Source: CAYNYM01 sp049366815 (GTDB lineage Bacteria > Desulfobacterota > DSM-4660 > Desulfatiglandales > HGW-15). Taken from it: a stretch of DNA of 7,823 bases. Shown one piece after another: positions 1 to 5,063 of the stretch (positions are counted from its first letter, which is position 1; each line of letters starts with the position of its first letter). The notes below the pieces were generated by a model that searched no databases, was not told the origin of the DNA, and worked only from the letters and a program-made list of their open reading frames with translations. The stretch is taken from contig JBMNCO010000255.1 in assembly GCA_049366815.1 (NCBI GenBank), positions 1 through 7,823 on the forward strand. The letters are read 5' to 3'. The translations under genes were made by a program, and so were the position numbers.

Positions 1-188
1 ACTTCAGAAAGGGTGCATGATTTCCTTTCGAATTTTTCAAAGGGCTAAAGTGTTATGAACAATCTATCTTACATTGTGTAAAAAAAACTGACAGTTGTGC
101 TTATTGATTCGAAACGGATGCTGATCAAGATTTCTATTATTCATGTGCAATTTCAGTCTATTATGTATTTTTAAGGGCTGGGCGATTT
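1..188. other. AT-rich stretch without a supported gene, possible tail of an upstream gene
   Basis: No complete gene is visible here. Plus frame 1 is open from the window edge to a TAA at 46-48 and would encode a 15-residue C-terminus (TSERVHDFLSNFSKG). It could be the end of a gene outside the window, but it is too short to assign. The rest is AT-rich and lies directly upstream of the sigma-54 promoter, where enhancer-binding-protein sites would be expected. One imperfect candidate is the pair ACAAT (59-63) / ATTGT (73-77), which is too weak to name a regulator. Confidence 0.3.
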
Positions 189-189
189 T

Positions 190-205
190 TGGCACATGTA
201 TTGCC
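190..205 (+). promoter_or_regulatory. Sigma-54 (RpoN) -24/-12 promoter
   Basis: The sequence TGGCAC-ATGTA-TTGCC matches the sigma-54 consensus TGGCAC-N5-TTGC, with the invariant GG (191-192) and GC (203-204) separated by exactly 10 bases. Transcription would start near 215-217 and run into the structured leader and small ORF at 426. Sigma-54 promoters need an activating ATPase, so the downstream peptide is probably expressed only under a specific signal. No activator gene is in the window. Confidence 0.72.
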
Positions 206-215
206 CCATATAAAG

Positions 216-413
216 AGTGTGTATTTTGTCGCGCCTGCCATGTTCACCGGGAGGTGTCAACCCGATGGTGGGTGTGCGGTTGCCCCGTTGAAGATTGAGT
301 TTTATGAAAACGGCATGAGTAAACAAATCACCTGAAACCCTGATGGACGCAAAACGTCACCATTGATCGCAAGGCCATAGGACTTTGATTGCTAAGACTT
401 CGCGTTAAACCGA
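216..413 (+). promoter_or_regulatory. Structured 5' leader, candidate GEMM-like (c-di-GMP-I) riboswitch
   Basis: The predicted transcript has about 210 nt before the ATG at 426. Its clearest element is a hairpin at 342-364: GATGG (342-346) pairs with CCATT (360-364) and ACG (347-349) with CGT (355-357), with loop CAAAA and a 2-nt bulge. It is followed by TCGCAAGGCCATAGGACT (367-384) and CTAAGACTTCGCGTTAAACCG (392-412, also read as two parts). These resemble, in order, the GEMM-I segments CGCAAAGCCacGGgtCT and AAGACaGCcgGGTTgCCG. A second partial match, GGACGCAAA, lies at 345-353 inside the hairpin. Smaller hairpins are CACC-GGGA-GGTG (245-256, GNRA-type loop) and GTTTT-ATG-AAAAC (299-311). 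The P1 helix expected for a true GEMM is poor, so this is a tentative call; an unrelated structured leader is equally possible. Confidence 0.33.
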
Positions 414-425
414 AAGGAGTTAAAC

Positions 426-566
426 ATGAAGAAATTAGTAGGGATGATTATCCTAGTGGGATTGCTGGCAGGATTCGGTATGTTTAGTGGGAAATTTGAT
501 AAAAAATTTGTTGAAAGAATCGACAAAGACAACCCGTCCGTAGAAGAGGTCAAGACACTGACATAG
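426..566 (+). CDS. Small membrane or secreted peptide, 46 aa, unknown function
   Basis: The ORF starts at ATG 426 behind a very good ribosome-binding site (AAAGGAGT, 413-420, 5 nt spacing) and stops at TAG 564-566. The product has a two-lysine N-terminus, a hydrophobic stretch at residues 4-20 (LVGMIILVGLLAGFGMF), then a charged, mostly polar tail rich in Lys, Asp and Glu ending in VKTLT. This fits a single-span membrane peptide or a signal peptide with a mature part of roughly 25 residues. There is no lipobox cysteine and there are no cysteines at all. Coding status rests on the Shine-Dalgarno, the sensible peptide architecture and the sigma-54 promoter with its long leader. I do not recognise a family. 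The overlapping minus-strand ORF lacks comparable signals. Confidence 0.6.
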   Translation: MKKLVGMIILVGLLAGFGMFSGKFDKKFVERIDKDNPSVEEVKTLT

Positions 567-622
567 GACCGCTCGGCCAGGTGACCTGAAAAAAGTTCAG
601 TAATAATCCAACGACCTACCAC

Positions 623-644
623 CACTGTGCGGGTATCCGCAGTG
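623..644 (+). terminator. Hairpin downstream of the small peptide gene, possible terminator
   Basis: CACT (623-626) and GCGG (629-632) pair with CCGC (637-640) and AGTG (641-644), with a GTAT loop and a 2-nt GT bulge. It lies about 57 nt after the stop of the 46-aa ORF. There is no T-run behind it, so termination is uncertain. A second short GC hairpin (CCGG-TTTC-CCGG) follows near 657-668. Confidence 0.3.
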
Positions 645-668
645 ACTGAAATGTGCCGGTTTCCCGGT

Positions 669-909
669 CTTGAGGCGTATGTGCCACTGTTTGCGCATTA
701 GACCGGGCTTCTGGATCTCCAACCTTATCGTCCTTTAAAATACACCATCAAGTATTCAGTGAAAAGGGGTTCACAGCCCTGCCTGTAGTTGAAAAGGAAG
801 CACATCGCCACAGTTGGTTTTTTTGACCCTCATGTTCGCCATGCAGAACAATAAATCATGTCTAAAAATTACAAAACATCAAAATAATTGCAGCATCATT
901 AATTAGTTA
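669..909. other. Non-coding stretch between the small peptide gene and the FAD-protein promoter
   Basis: Together with its flanks this belongs to a gap of about 500 bases (567-1069) with no supported coding sequence. The few short ORFs lack ribosome-binding sites. It becomes strongly AT-rich from about 840 onwards, in keeping with an upstream promoter region. I see no repeat array, RNA gene or mobile-element end in it. Confidence 0.4.
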
Positions 910-939
910 TTGACATACACGTTTATTGGTGGCTATAAA
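910..939 (+). promoter_or_regulatory. Sigma-70-type promoter for the FAD-domain gene
   Basis: A perfect -35 box TTGACA (910-915) is separated by 18 bases from TATAAA (934-939), in strongly AT-rich DNA. Predicted transcription start is near 946, leaving about 125 nt of leader before the ATG at 1070. No other promoter of this quality was seen in the gap. Confidence 0.52.
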
Positions 940-1032
940 TTGGAAGATGTTATGGCTTTATCGTTCACTATAAAATACACTGTTCCCTGCATTCCTGAAA
1001 GAGTGCTATGGAGACCATTGTTCTGGTGGAAG

Positions 1033-1057
1033 TCCTCCGAATGAGAGTGCGGGAGGA
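1033..1057 (+). promoter_or_regulatory. Possible anti-Shine-Dalgarno hairpin before the FAD-domain gene
   Basis: TCCTCC at 1033-1038 is perfectly complementary to GGAGGA at 1052-1057, which is the ribosome-binding site of the gene starting at 1070. The loop would be 13 nt. Such pairing could hide the ribosome-binding site and allow translational control. Six base pairs is modest and could be chance. Confidence 0.3.
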
Positions 1058-1069
1058 AAGGGGATAACC

Positions 1070-1972
1070 ATGAAGTCTTTATTGGAATTCGAATATTCCC
1101 CGCCGAGCGGGATGAGGAATGTGCAGAGCCTGGCTGTGGGTACGAAGGGGCCGGGTCTGGAATTTACAGGTTCTTTAGGCATTTTAAAGGGGTTAGGAGA
1201 AATACCGGGGTCCCTGGGATCTCTTGCTTTTCACAAGGGGATGGAGGAATCAAAGCAGATCACCCTGGACGATGACAAACTGAGAATCGGCGCCTCCGTG
1301 ACCGCTGCACAACTGGTCGGTTCCCGGGAGATTCGCGAACGTTTCCGCTGCATCGCGATGGGCGCGGAAACCATTGGACCGCCTGTTGTCCAGAATACGG
1401 CAACGATCGGGGCAAACCTGCTGTGGGCCGAGCCGACGGCTGCGTTGCCTCCCGCCCTGATCGCTTATGGGGCAAAGATCGTTCTAAGCACGGATTGGGG
1501 GAAAAGAAAGATGTCCATGGAGGATTTCTTCAAAGGGCCGGGACAGACCGATGCCGGTCAAGATGAAATACTGACTGAGATCGTGATTGAAAATCCGCCT
1601 GCCCATTCCGGTGGAGGGTATGTCCATTCCGGAAAGGCGAAAACCCTCGGCATCTCACCCGTGCATGTGGCCGCCTTTCTTACACTGGAGAGCCCTGGAG
1701 CAACGGTTCGATCGGCGAGGATCGTATTGGGCGCAGTTACCCGTGTTCCGATGAGGGCCTACAGCGCGGAGTGGACCGTGACCGGAAAGATGCCCGGAGA
1801 TGAGGTGTTTCACCTGGCCGGCGAGGTTGCCTCCAATTACATTCGATTCAACAATACCGACACAAGCAATCCCGAATATCAAAAAGAAATGATCAAGATC
1901 TTCACCGCCTGCGCTCTGTCCATGGCCTTCGAAGAAGCCAAGACGCCCAACAAGATGATTGACCGGCATTAA
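1070..1972 (+). CDS. Molybdopterin-dehydrogenase FAD-binding subunit-like protein (CoxM/XdhB family), orphan
   Basis: The 300-aa product follows the layout of the FAD subunit of molybdenum hydroxylases (CO dehydrogenase CoxM, xanthine dehydrogenase XdhB, 4-hydroxybenzoyl-CoA reductase beta). LRIGA is at residues 71-75. The FAD_binding_5 signature region runs from about 102 to 139 (IGPPVVQN, then TIGAN, then a PTAALPPAL stretch). FFKGPGQT follows at 153-160. A C-terminal CO_deh_flav_C-like domain from about 190 contains ARIVLGAVTRVPMRA (216-230). Length is normal for the family. The usual N-terminal AGGTDL-type FAD-pyrophosphate motif is absent, replaced by a Gly-rich TGSLGILKGLGEIPGSLGSL stretch, and the usual TIGGN reads TIGAN. 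No molybdopterin or 2Fe-2S subunit gene is adjacent. The start is supported by GGGAGGAAAGG at 1051-1061. In these enzymes the subunit passes electrons from 2Fe-2S centres to FAD. Whether this protein binds FAD normally is doubtful. Confidence 0.85.
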   Translation: MKSLLEFEYSPPSGMRNVQSLAVGTKGPGLEFTGSLGILKGLGEIPGSLGSLAFHKGMEESKQITLDDDKLRIGASVTAAQLVGSREIRERFRCIAMGAETIGPPVVQNTATIGANLLWAEPTAALPPALIAYGAKIVLSTDWGKRKMSMEDFFKGPGQTDAGQDEILTEIVIENPPAHSGGGYVHSGKAKTLGISPVHVAAFLTLESPGATVRSARIVLGAVTRVPMRAYSAEWTVTGKMPGDEVFHLAGEVASNYIRFNNTDTSNPEYQKEMIKIFTACALSMAFEEAKTPNKMIDRH

Positions 1973-1976
1973 CGAT

Positions 1977-2062
1977 AAAAAAAATTACAGCGATGGACAT
2001 GCCTGCTCCGGACCCCAGACCTTGGTTTGGGCGAATATGTCCATGGGTCACGGATTCGTGAC
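1977..2062. terminator. Nested inverted repeats between convergent genes, probable terminator (best on minus strand)
   Basis: An outer 8-bp perfect inverted repeat, ATGGACAT (1993-2000) / ATGTCCAT (2037-2044), encloses an inner stem CCCAGACC (2014-2021) / GGTTTGGG (2024-2031, one G-U pair). A separate 6-bp hairpin GTCACG-GATT-CGTGAC lies at 2047-2062. On the minus strand the outer hairpin is followed, 8 nt later, by eight Ts (A-run 1977-1984 on the plus strand), which suits intrinsic termination of the leftward DUF2721 gene. On the plus strand the structure lies 20 nt after the FAD-protein stop but lacks a T-tract. Confidence 0.5.
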
Positions 2063-2078
2063 GGCATCCTTGGATTGT

Positions 2079-2603
2079 TCACCCCTTCGCTCGTTTTTTG
2101 TCCTTGGGAGGCATTCGGTCTCCAGGACTTAGGCCCGTTCGGCTATGCCCTTGGTCCGGCTCAGCTTCTAAAATCTCAATTTTTAGTGCGGAAAGGGAAT
2201 GATTAACATCAAGAATAAACAGCAACAGAGATAAGATCAGGCAAAGAAGGCAAAAAACAAAGAAAGCGACAACCAGGAGGGTGAGTGAAACACCCGTGAG
2301 AGGGATGATGAAGAGGAGGATAATAATGAATGAGGCAAAAAGTGCGCTGAGGGACGAGAAAGTAATGGCGTATCGGATTATTCGCGCCCTTTTCCACAAA
2401 ATGGATAATTCCGTCATGAGATAATCATGATGATTGTTGTGGCAGGACCGGCTTTGAGCGCACAGGAGTCGTTGGCGGTCAATAACTCGACCAAGGCGAT
2501 TGGTCATACTGAGAAGAAGGAGACCAACGGCGGAAATAATGATCCCCGGGCTGATTGCCGTTTGCAGCAAAATGACGATGTCTTGAAAGGATGTAGAGGT
2601 CAT
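2079..2603 (-). CDS. DUF2721 family membrane protein
   Basis: The 174-aa product shows the DUF2721 pattern: AISPGIIISAVGLLLLSMTNR-type first segment (16-36) running into LGRVIDRQR (37-45), a polar linker, a KRARIIRYAI stretch (71-80), then two long hydrophobic segments (about 78-101 and 105-132) and the conserved LDVNHSLSALKIEI (131-144). Three membrane spans are predicted. The C-terminal tail of about 30 residues is charged, ends in KDKKRAKG and looks disordered. Function of the family is unknown. The start codon lies 9 nt after the stop of the upstream iron-sulfur protein gene, with GGAAGG as ribosome-binding site in the gap, so the two are very probably co-transcribed. The histidine/cysteine-containing linker (CHNNHH, 54-59) is unusual but not a recognised metal site. 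Confidence 0.85.
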   Translation of the reverse strand: MTSTSFQDIVILLQTAISPGIIISAVGLLLLSMTNRLGRVIDRQRLLCAQSRSCHNNHHDYLMTELSILWKRARIIRYAITFSSLSALFASFIIILLFIIPLTGVSLTLLVVAFFVFCLLCLILSLLLFILDVNHSLSALKIEILEAEPDQGHSRTGLSPGDRMPPKDKKRAKG

Positions 2604-2612
2604 CCGCCTTCC

Positions 2613-3734
2613 CTATCTGGCAGCGAGGAGCCTGTCTATCTTGGACTTGATCTGCATTTGGACCAGGTTCAGGGGGGTCAACGTGCCCCTCTTCCGCCCT
2701 CTTTGAATGGATGCCTTGATGATGTCCTTGGGAATATTCGGCTGATCAGATGCAGCCTTTCGCACGAGGGTGAGGGACTCGGTGGGACAGGTGGATACAC
2801 AAAGCCCGCATCCAATGCAATTGTCCAGGTTGAGCGTTGCCTTTTCATCGACCAGGGACAGAGCGTCCATCTGGCATCTTTCCACGCAGAGGCCGCAGCC
2901 TTGGCAGGTGTCAGGGTTTATGGAAACAAAAAAGGGCGAAAACACAAGACTTGCGGGCCTTGGAAATTTTTTGACGGTCCGAAGCACCCCACAACAGTCA
3001 CCGCAACAGCAACAGATATTCAACACGTCCTGAGTATTGCTTGGTTGCAGCACAAGTCCTTCCTCATCGGCCGTTTTGAGAATTTCCAGCGTCTCCTTCA
3101 AGTCCGTGGCCCGTCCAATGCCGTTACGCACGTAGTAATCCGCAGCCATGCCGAACACGAGACACGTTTTCTCGGGTTTCCGGCAACCTTTTCCGATCAT
3201 TTTCTGTTCCCGTCTGCAGATGCAGGGCGCCACTGCAAATGTCTCCTGCTTCCGTACAAGAACTTCGGCGGCCTCGTAAGGTAAAACTTCAAGCTGAGCC
3301 GTGATACTGCGCCGCACGGGGATCGTTCGCAGTTGAGGAACCTTCCAGGCCTCTTTGAAGAGCTGCGGTAGATACTCTCCCATGTCCCGGATAAATTCGG
3401 GGTCCAGATCGTTTACGTGAAACTCCCAGATTCCGATGACGTAGGACTGGGCCATATACATGGCGGGCTCGTCCTCAGGCTGGATTCTGAAAATAAGTCC
3501 CTTATTGGCCATTTCTTCGAGACGGGCCTCGGCATCCGTGTTTGAAATCTTTGCCCGGTATGCAATAATACGGGCCTGTTCGGGGATAAGGGTGAGATGG
3601 AGCGCCAATTCCGCTTCCTCCAGCGTAAAAAGTCGGCGCAAAATGCGCAACTCAACGCCGGTCTCCGTTGGTGGGAAGCCGCCGGGAAGTTTGTTCAGGT
3701 GCTGGGCCAGCTTCTTAAAAACAGTGTTTTCCAT
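2613..3734 (-). CDS. Cysteine-rich 4Fe-4S ferredoxin-type protein (CICRRE/CCCC family)
   Basis: Predicted cytoplasmic redox protein of 373 aa. The reading frame is open further upstream to an ATG at 3878, but the ATG at 3734 is chosen. It has a GGAGG 5 nt upstream, the family-like N-terminus MENTVFKKLAQHLNKLPGGF begins there, and the longer start would overlap the predicted -10 box. The N-terminal half (about 1-120) has a helical, winged-helix-like appearance with LRRLFTLEEAELALHLTL. Then come CICRRE with C171, C173, C184 and C191, a six-cysteine CCCCGDCC cluster (C241-244, C247, C248), and two classical 4Fe-4S motifs CxxCxxCxxxC (C277/280/283/287 and C306/309/312/316). The second ends in CP as in ferredoxins; the first has CQ. 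The family is common in anaerobic Deltaproteobacteria and its partners are unknown. A role in electron transfer is inferred. It heads a two-gene unit with the DUF2721 gene. Confidence 0.92.
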   Translation of the reverse strand: MENTVFKKLAQHLNKLPGGFPPTETGVELRILRRLFTLEEAELALHLTLIPEQARIIAYRAKISNTDAEARLEEMANKGLIFRIQPEDEPAMYMAQSYVIGIWEFHVNDLDPEFIRDMGEYLPQLFKEAWKVPQLRTIPVRRSITAQLEVLPYEAAEVLVRKQETFAVAPCICRREQKMIGKGCRKPEKTCLVFGMAADYYVRNGIGRATDLKETLEILKTADEEGLVLQPSNTQDVLNICCCCGDCCGVLRTVKKFPRPASLVFSPFFVSINPDTCQGCGLCVERCQMDALSLVDEKATLNLDNCIGCGLCVSTCPTESLTLVRKAASDQPNIPKDIIKASIQRGRKRGTLTPLNLVQMQIKSKIDRLLAAR

Positions 3735-3826
3735 TGCATCCTCCAATATGATACGAAAAAATATTTGATTCCGAACCCTTCCGGCGATGTCCAGGAGGGA
3801 GGCGTGCCGGCTGAATTTTAAAACTG

Positions 3827-3843
3827 AAATCCTGTCAGGATTT
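3827..3843. promoter_or_regulatory. Perfect 17-nt palindrome, operator candidate
   Basis: AAATCCTG (3827-3834) and CAGGATTT (3836-3843) are exact reverse complements around a single central base. The site lies about 30-45 nt downstream of the predicted minus-strand transcription start and about 93 nt upstream of the ATG of the iron-sulfur protein, where a repressor could block elongation. No regulator is recognised from the motif. Confidence 0.4.
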
Positions 3844-3876
3844 TGTATTTTTCGATCGCCTTTTCTGTTACAGTCC

Positions 3877-3905
3877 ATTTTAGTTTAAATGAGAGGGTAT
3901 GTAAA
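3877..3905 (-). promoter_or_regulatory. Sigma-70-type promoter for the iron-sulfur protein / DUF2721 unit
   Basis: Read on the minus strand, TTTACA (3905-3900) and TAAAAT (3882-3877) each match the consensus at five of six positions with the optimal 17-base spacer. The predicted start near 3870 leaves a leader of about 135 nt. This also argues against translation starting at the upstream ATG at 3878. Confidence 0.5.
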
Positions 3906-4063
3906 ATTTCAGCCGATCCCTGCCCATGAAAAACGCCTTTTCAAGTTTTTGAGGCAAAATTGTATTCCGGCCTATTGGGGGGACGGGGGGATGCGCCATC
4001 GCGAGGGTAGGATAGAGGTCATAGTCTTGAGGCTCTTTTAGGTCGGAGAAAGGAAGGCATCGT
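3906..4063. other. Divergent intergenic region upstream of the CBM48 gene: hairpin and G-runs
   Basis: A hairpin GCCT-(TTT)-CAA-GTTT-TTG-AGGC (3935-3955) is followed on the minus strand by a T5 run, so it resembles a weak leftward terminator just upstream of the minus-strand promoter. Two runs of six Gs separated by AC (3977-3990) lie about 75 bp before the CBM48 start. No convincing plus-strand promoter could be placed; TTGAGG (3949-3954) with TATTGG 18 bases on is only a weak candidate. The ribosome-binding site of the CBM48 gene is AGGAAGG at 4051-4057. Confidence 0.25.
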
Positions 4064-4360
4064 ATGATTAGAAAAAATTATTCAAAGTCAGGTAGGGTAT
4101 GCCGTGTGACCTTTGATTTTGTCCCGCAGGAGACCGTATCCCGTGTGGCGCTCTGCGGCGAGTTCAATGCTTGGGATCCCGACGCCCATCCCATGCGTGA
4201 AAGAAAGGACGGCCGTTTCAGCACGACCGTATCGCTCCAATCCGGTCGCATTTACCGCTTTAAGTACCTGGTGGAGGCCGAATCTTGGGAAAACGATTCG
4301 GCTGCCGATGCTTTTACCCGGAATGCCTTCGGTACCGAAGATTCTATTGTCAAGGTGTAA
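4064..4360 (+). CDS. Stand-alone CBM48 / isoamylase early-set domain protein
   Basis: The 98-aa product is a single immunoglobulin-like early-set domain of the CBM48/AMPK glycogen-binding type, found N-terminally in branching and debranching enzymes. Visible signatures are CGEFNAWDPDAHPM (31-44, with the conserved FNxWD), a KDGRFSTTVSL strand pair (48-58), IYRFKYLV (63-70) and WENDSAADAFTRNAFG (75-90). No catalytic glycosidase domain and no signal peptide are attached. Alone, the domain probably binds an alpha-glucan such as glycogen, or acts as a protein-binding regulator; this is inference. AGGAAGG lies 6 nt before the ATG. It is divergent from the iron-sulfur protein gene and separated by 167 bp from the ligase operon, so linkage to either is uncertain. 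Confidence 0.87.
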   Translation: MIRKNYSKSGRVCRVTFDFVPQETVSRVALCGEFNAWDPDAHPMRERKDGRFSTTVSLQSGRIYRFKYLVEAESWENDSAADAFTRNAFGTEDSIVKV

Positions 4361-4527
4361 CCGGCGAAAGCATTTCAATAAATTTTCTTTTACTGCGGTA
4401 ACCACTCAGCTGGATAGGCTGTAGGCATTTAGGCTGTGAGGTGTCGCAGGAAGGGAACATACGTGATCATAGGCCATGAGAAGTTCTATCCGCAGGGCCT
4501 GGTCTTATAGTCGTTGAGGAGGAAAAG

Positions 4528-5052
4528 GTGCTTTTCAAAAATCATAAAATGTTTCCGGCGGTCTTAGCGGCATGTGCCGTATCGCTGCTCATGGGCGCGG
4601 GTCATCTGTTGGGTGCAGATCCGGTAGAAAAAGAAAAGGCCGTCATCGGACGGGTCGAAAGGGTCCGGATCACCCCCGGCGGCCTCACGCTTCGCGCAAA
4701 GATAGATACGGCCGCCGATAACTCCTCGGTCCATGTTGAGGGGATCGAGGCTTTCGAGCGGGATTCCGATGAGTGGGTTCGCTTCAGGATTGTGGACAAA
4801 GAGGGGAACACTGTCCAGTTGGAACGCAAGATCTTACGCGTCACCCGGGTGAAACAAAAGAATCGTAACTCCGAAAGGCGTTATGTAGTTGAATTGGGCC
4901 TTTGTCTCGGTGACGTGTACAAGGATGTCCCGGTTAATCTTGTGGATCGGGATAAATTTAAACAAAATCTGCTCGTGGGCAGGAGCTTCCTCAGGGGAAG
5001 CTTTATTGTCGACCCGGAAATCACACTCACACGGGAACCGGCGTGTAGATAA
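4528..5052 (+). CDS. Secreted retropepsin-like peptidase family protein ('putative ATP-dependent zinc protease')
   Basis: The 174-aa product starts at GTG behind AGGAGG (4517-4522, 5 nt spacing); the next ATG (4549) would be too far from this site. Residues 9-30 form a signal-peptide-like hydrophobic stretch ending LLGA-DP, so export is likely. The mature part matches the RimK-associated peptidase family: IGRVERVRI (40-48), the active-site-like AKIDTAADNSSVHV (57-70) with D60-T61, a central strand region (84-107), and LLVGRSFLRGSFIVDP (148-163). Members usually read DTGA followed by a basic residue; here the Gly of the DTG motif is Ala (62) and residue 64 is Asp. The family fold is retropepsin-like, so D60 would be the catalytic aspartate of a dimer, and the zinc-protease name is probably misleading. 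It is the first gene of a three-gene set (11 nt to the next), so it may trim the product or substrate of the ATP-grasp ligase. Activity is unproven given the altered motif. Confidence 0.85.
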   Translation: MLFKNHKMFPAVLAACAVSLLMGAGHLLGADPVEKEKAVIGRVERVRITPGGLTLRAKIDTAADNSSVHVEGIEAFERDSDEWVRFRIVDKEGNTVQLERKILRVTRVKQKNRNSERRYVVELGLCLGDVYKDVPVNLVDRDKFKQNLLVGRSFLRGSFIVDPEITLTREPACR

Positions 5053-5063
5053 TAACCAGCGAA

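Noticed and set aside
392..625. 77-codon minus-strand open frame over the small peptide gene
   Set aside because: The composition is Ser/Asn/Phe-rich without a ribosome-binding site, and it overlaps the plus-strand ORF that has a strong Shine-Dalgarno.
951..1067. Two tiny ORFs (about 30 and 19 codons) in the leader of the FAD-domain gene
   Set aside because: Neither has a ribosome-binding site or plausible peptide; a leader-peptide role cannot be supported from sequence alone.
2427..3284. 285-codon plus-strand open frame opposite the iron-sulfur and DUF2721 genes
   Set aside because: It crosses the boundary of two well-supported minus-strand genes and shows no recognisable domain or ribosome-binding site.
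3735..3878. N-terminal extension of the iron-sulfur protein to an ATG at 3878
   Set aside because: The extension overlaps the predicted promoter and the palindrome and lacks a ribosome-binding site. The ATG at 3734 has GGAGG at ideal distance and begins the family-like N-terminus.
4415..4437. Direct repeat TAGGCTGT twice with 15-bp period before the retropepsin-like gene
   Set aside because: Only two 8-bp copies are present; this could be chance and no regulator is suggested.
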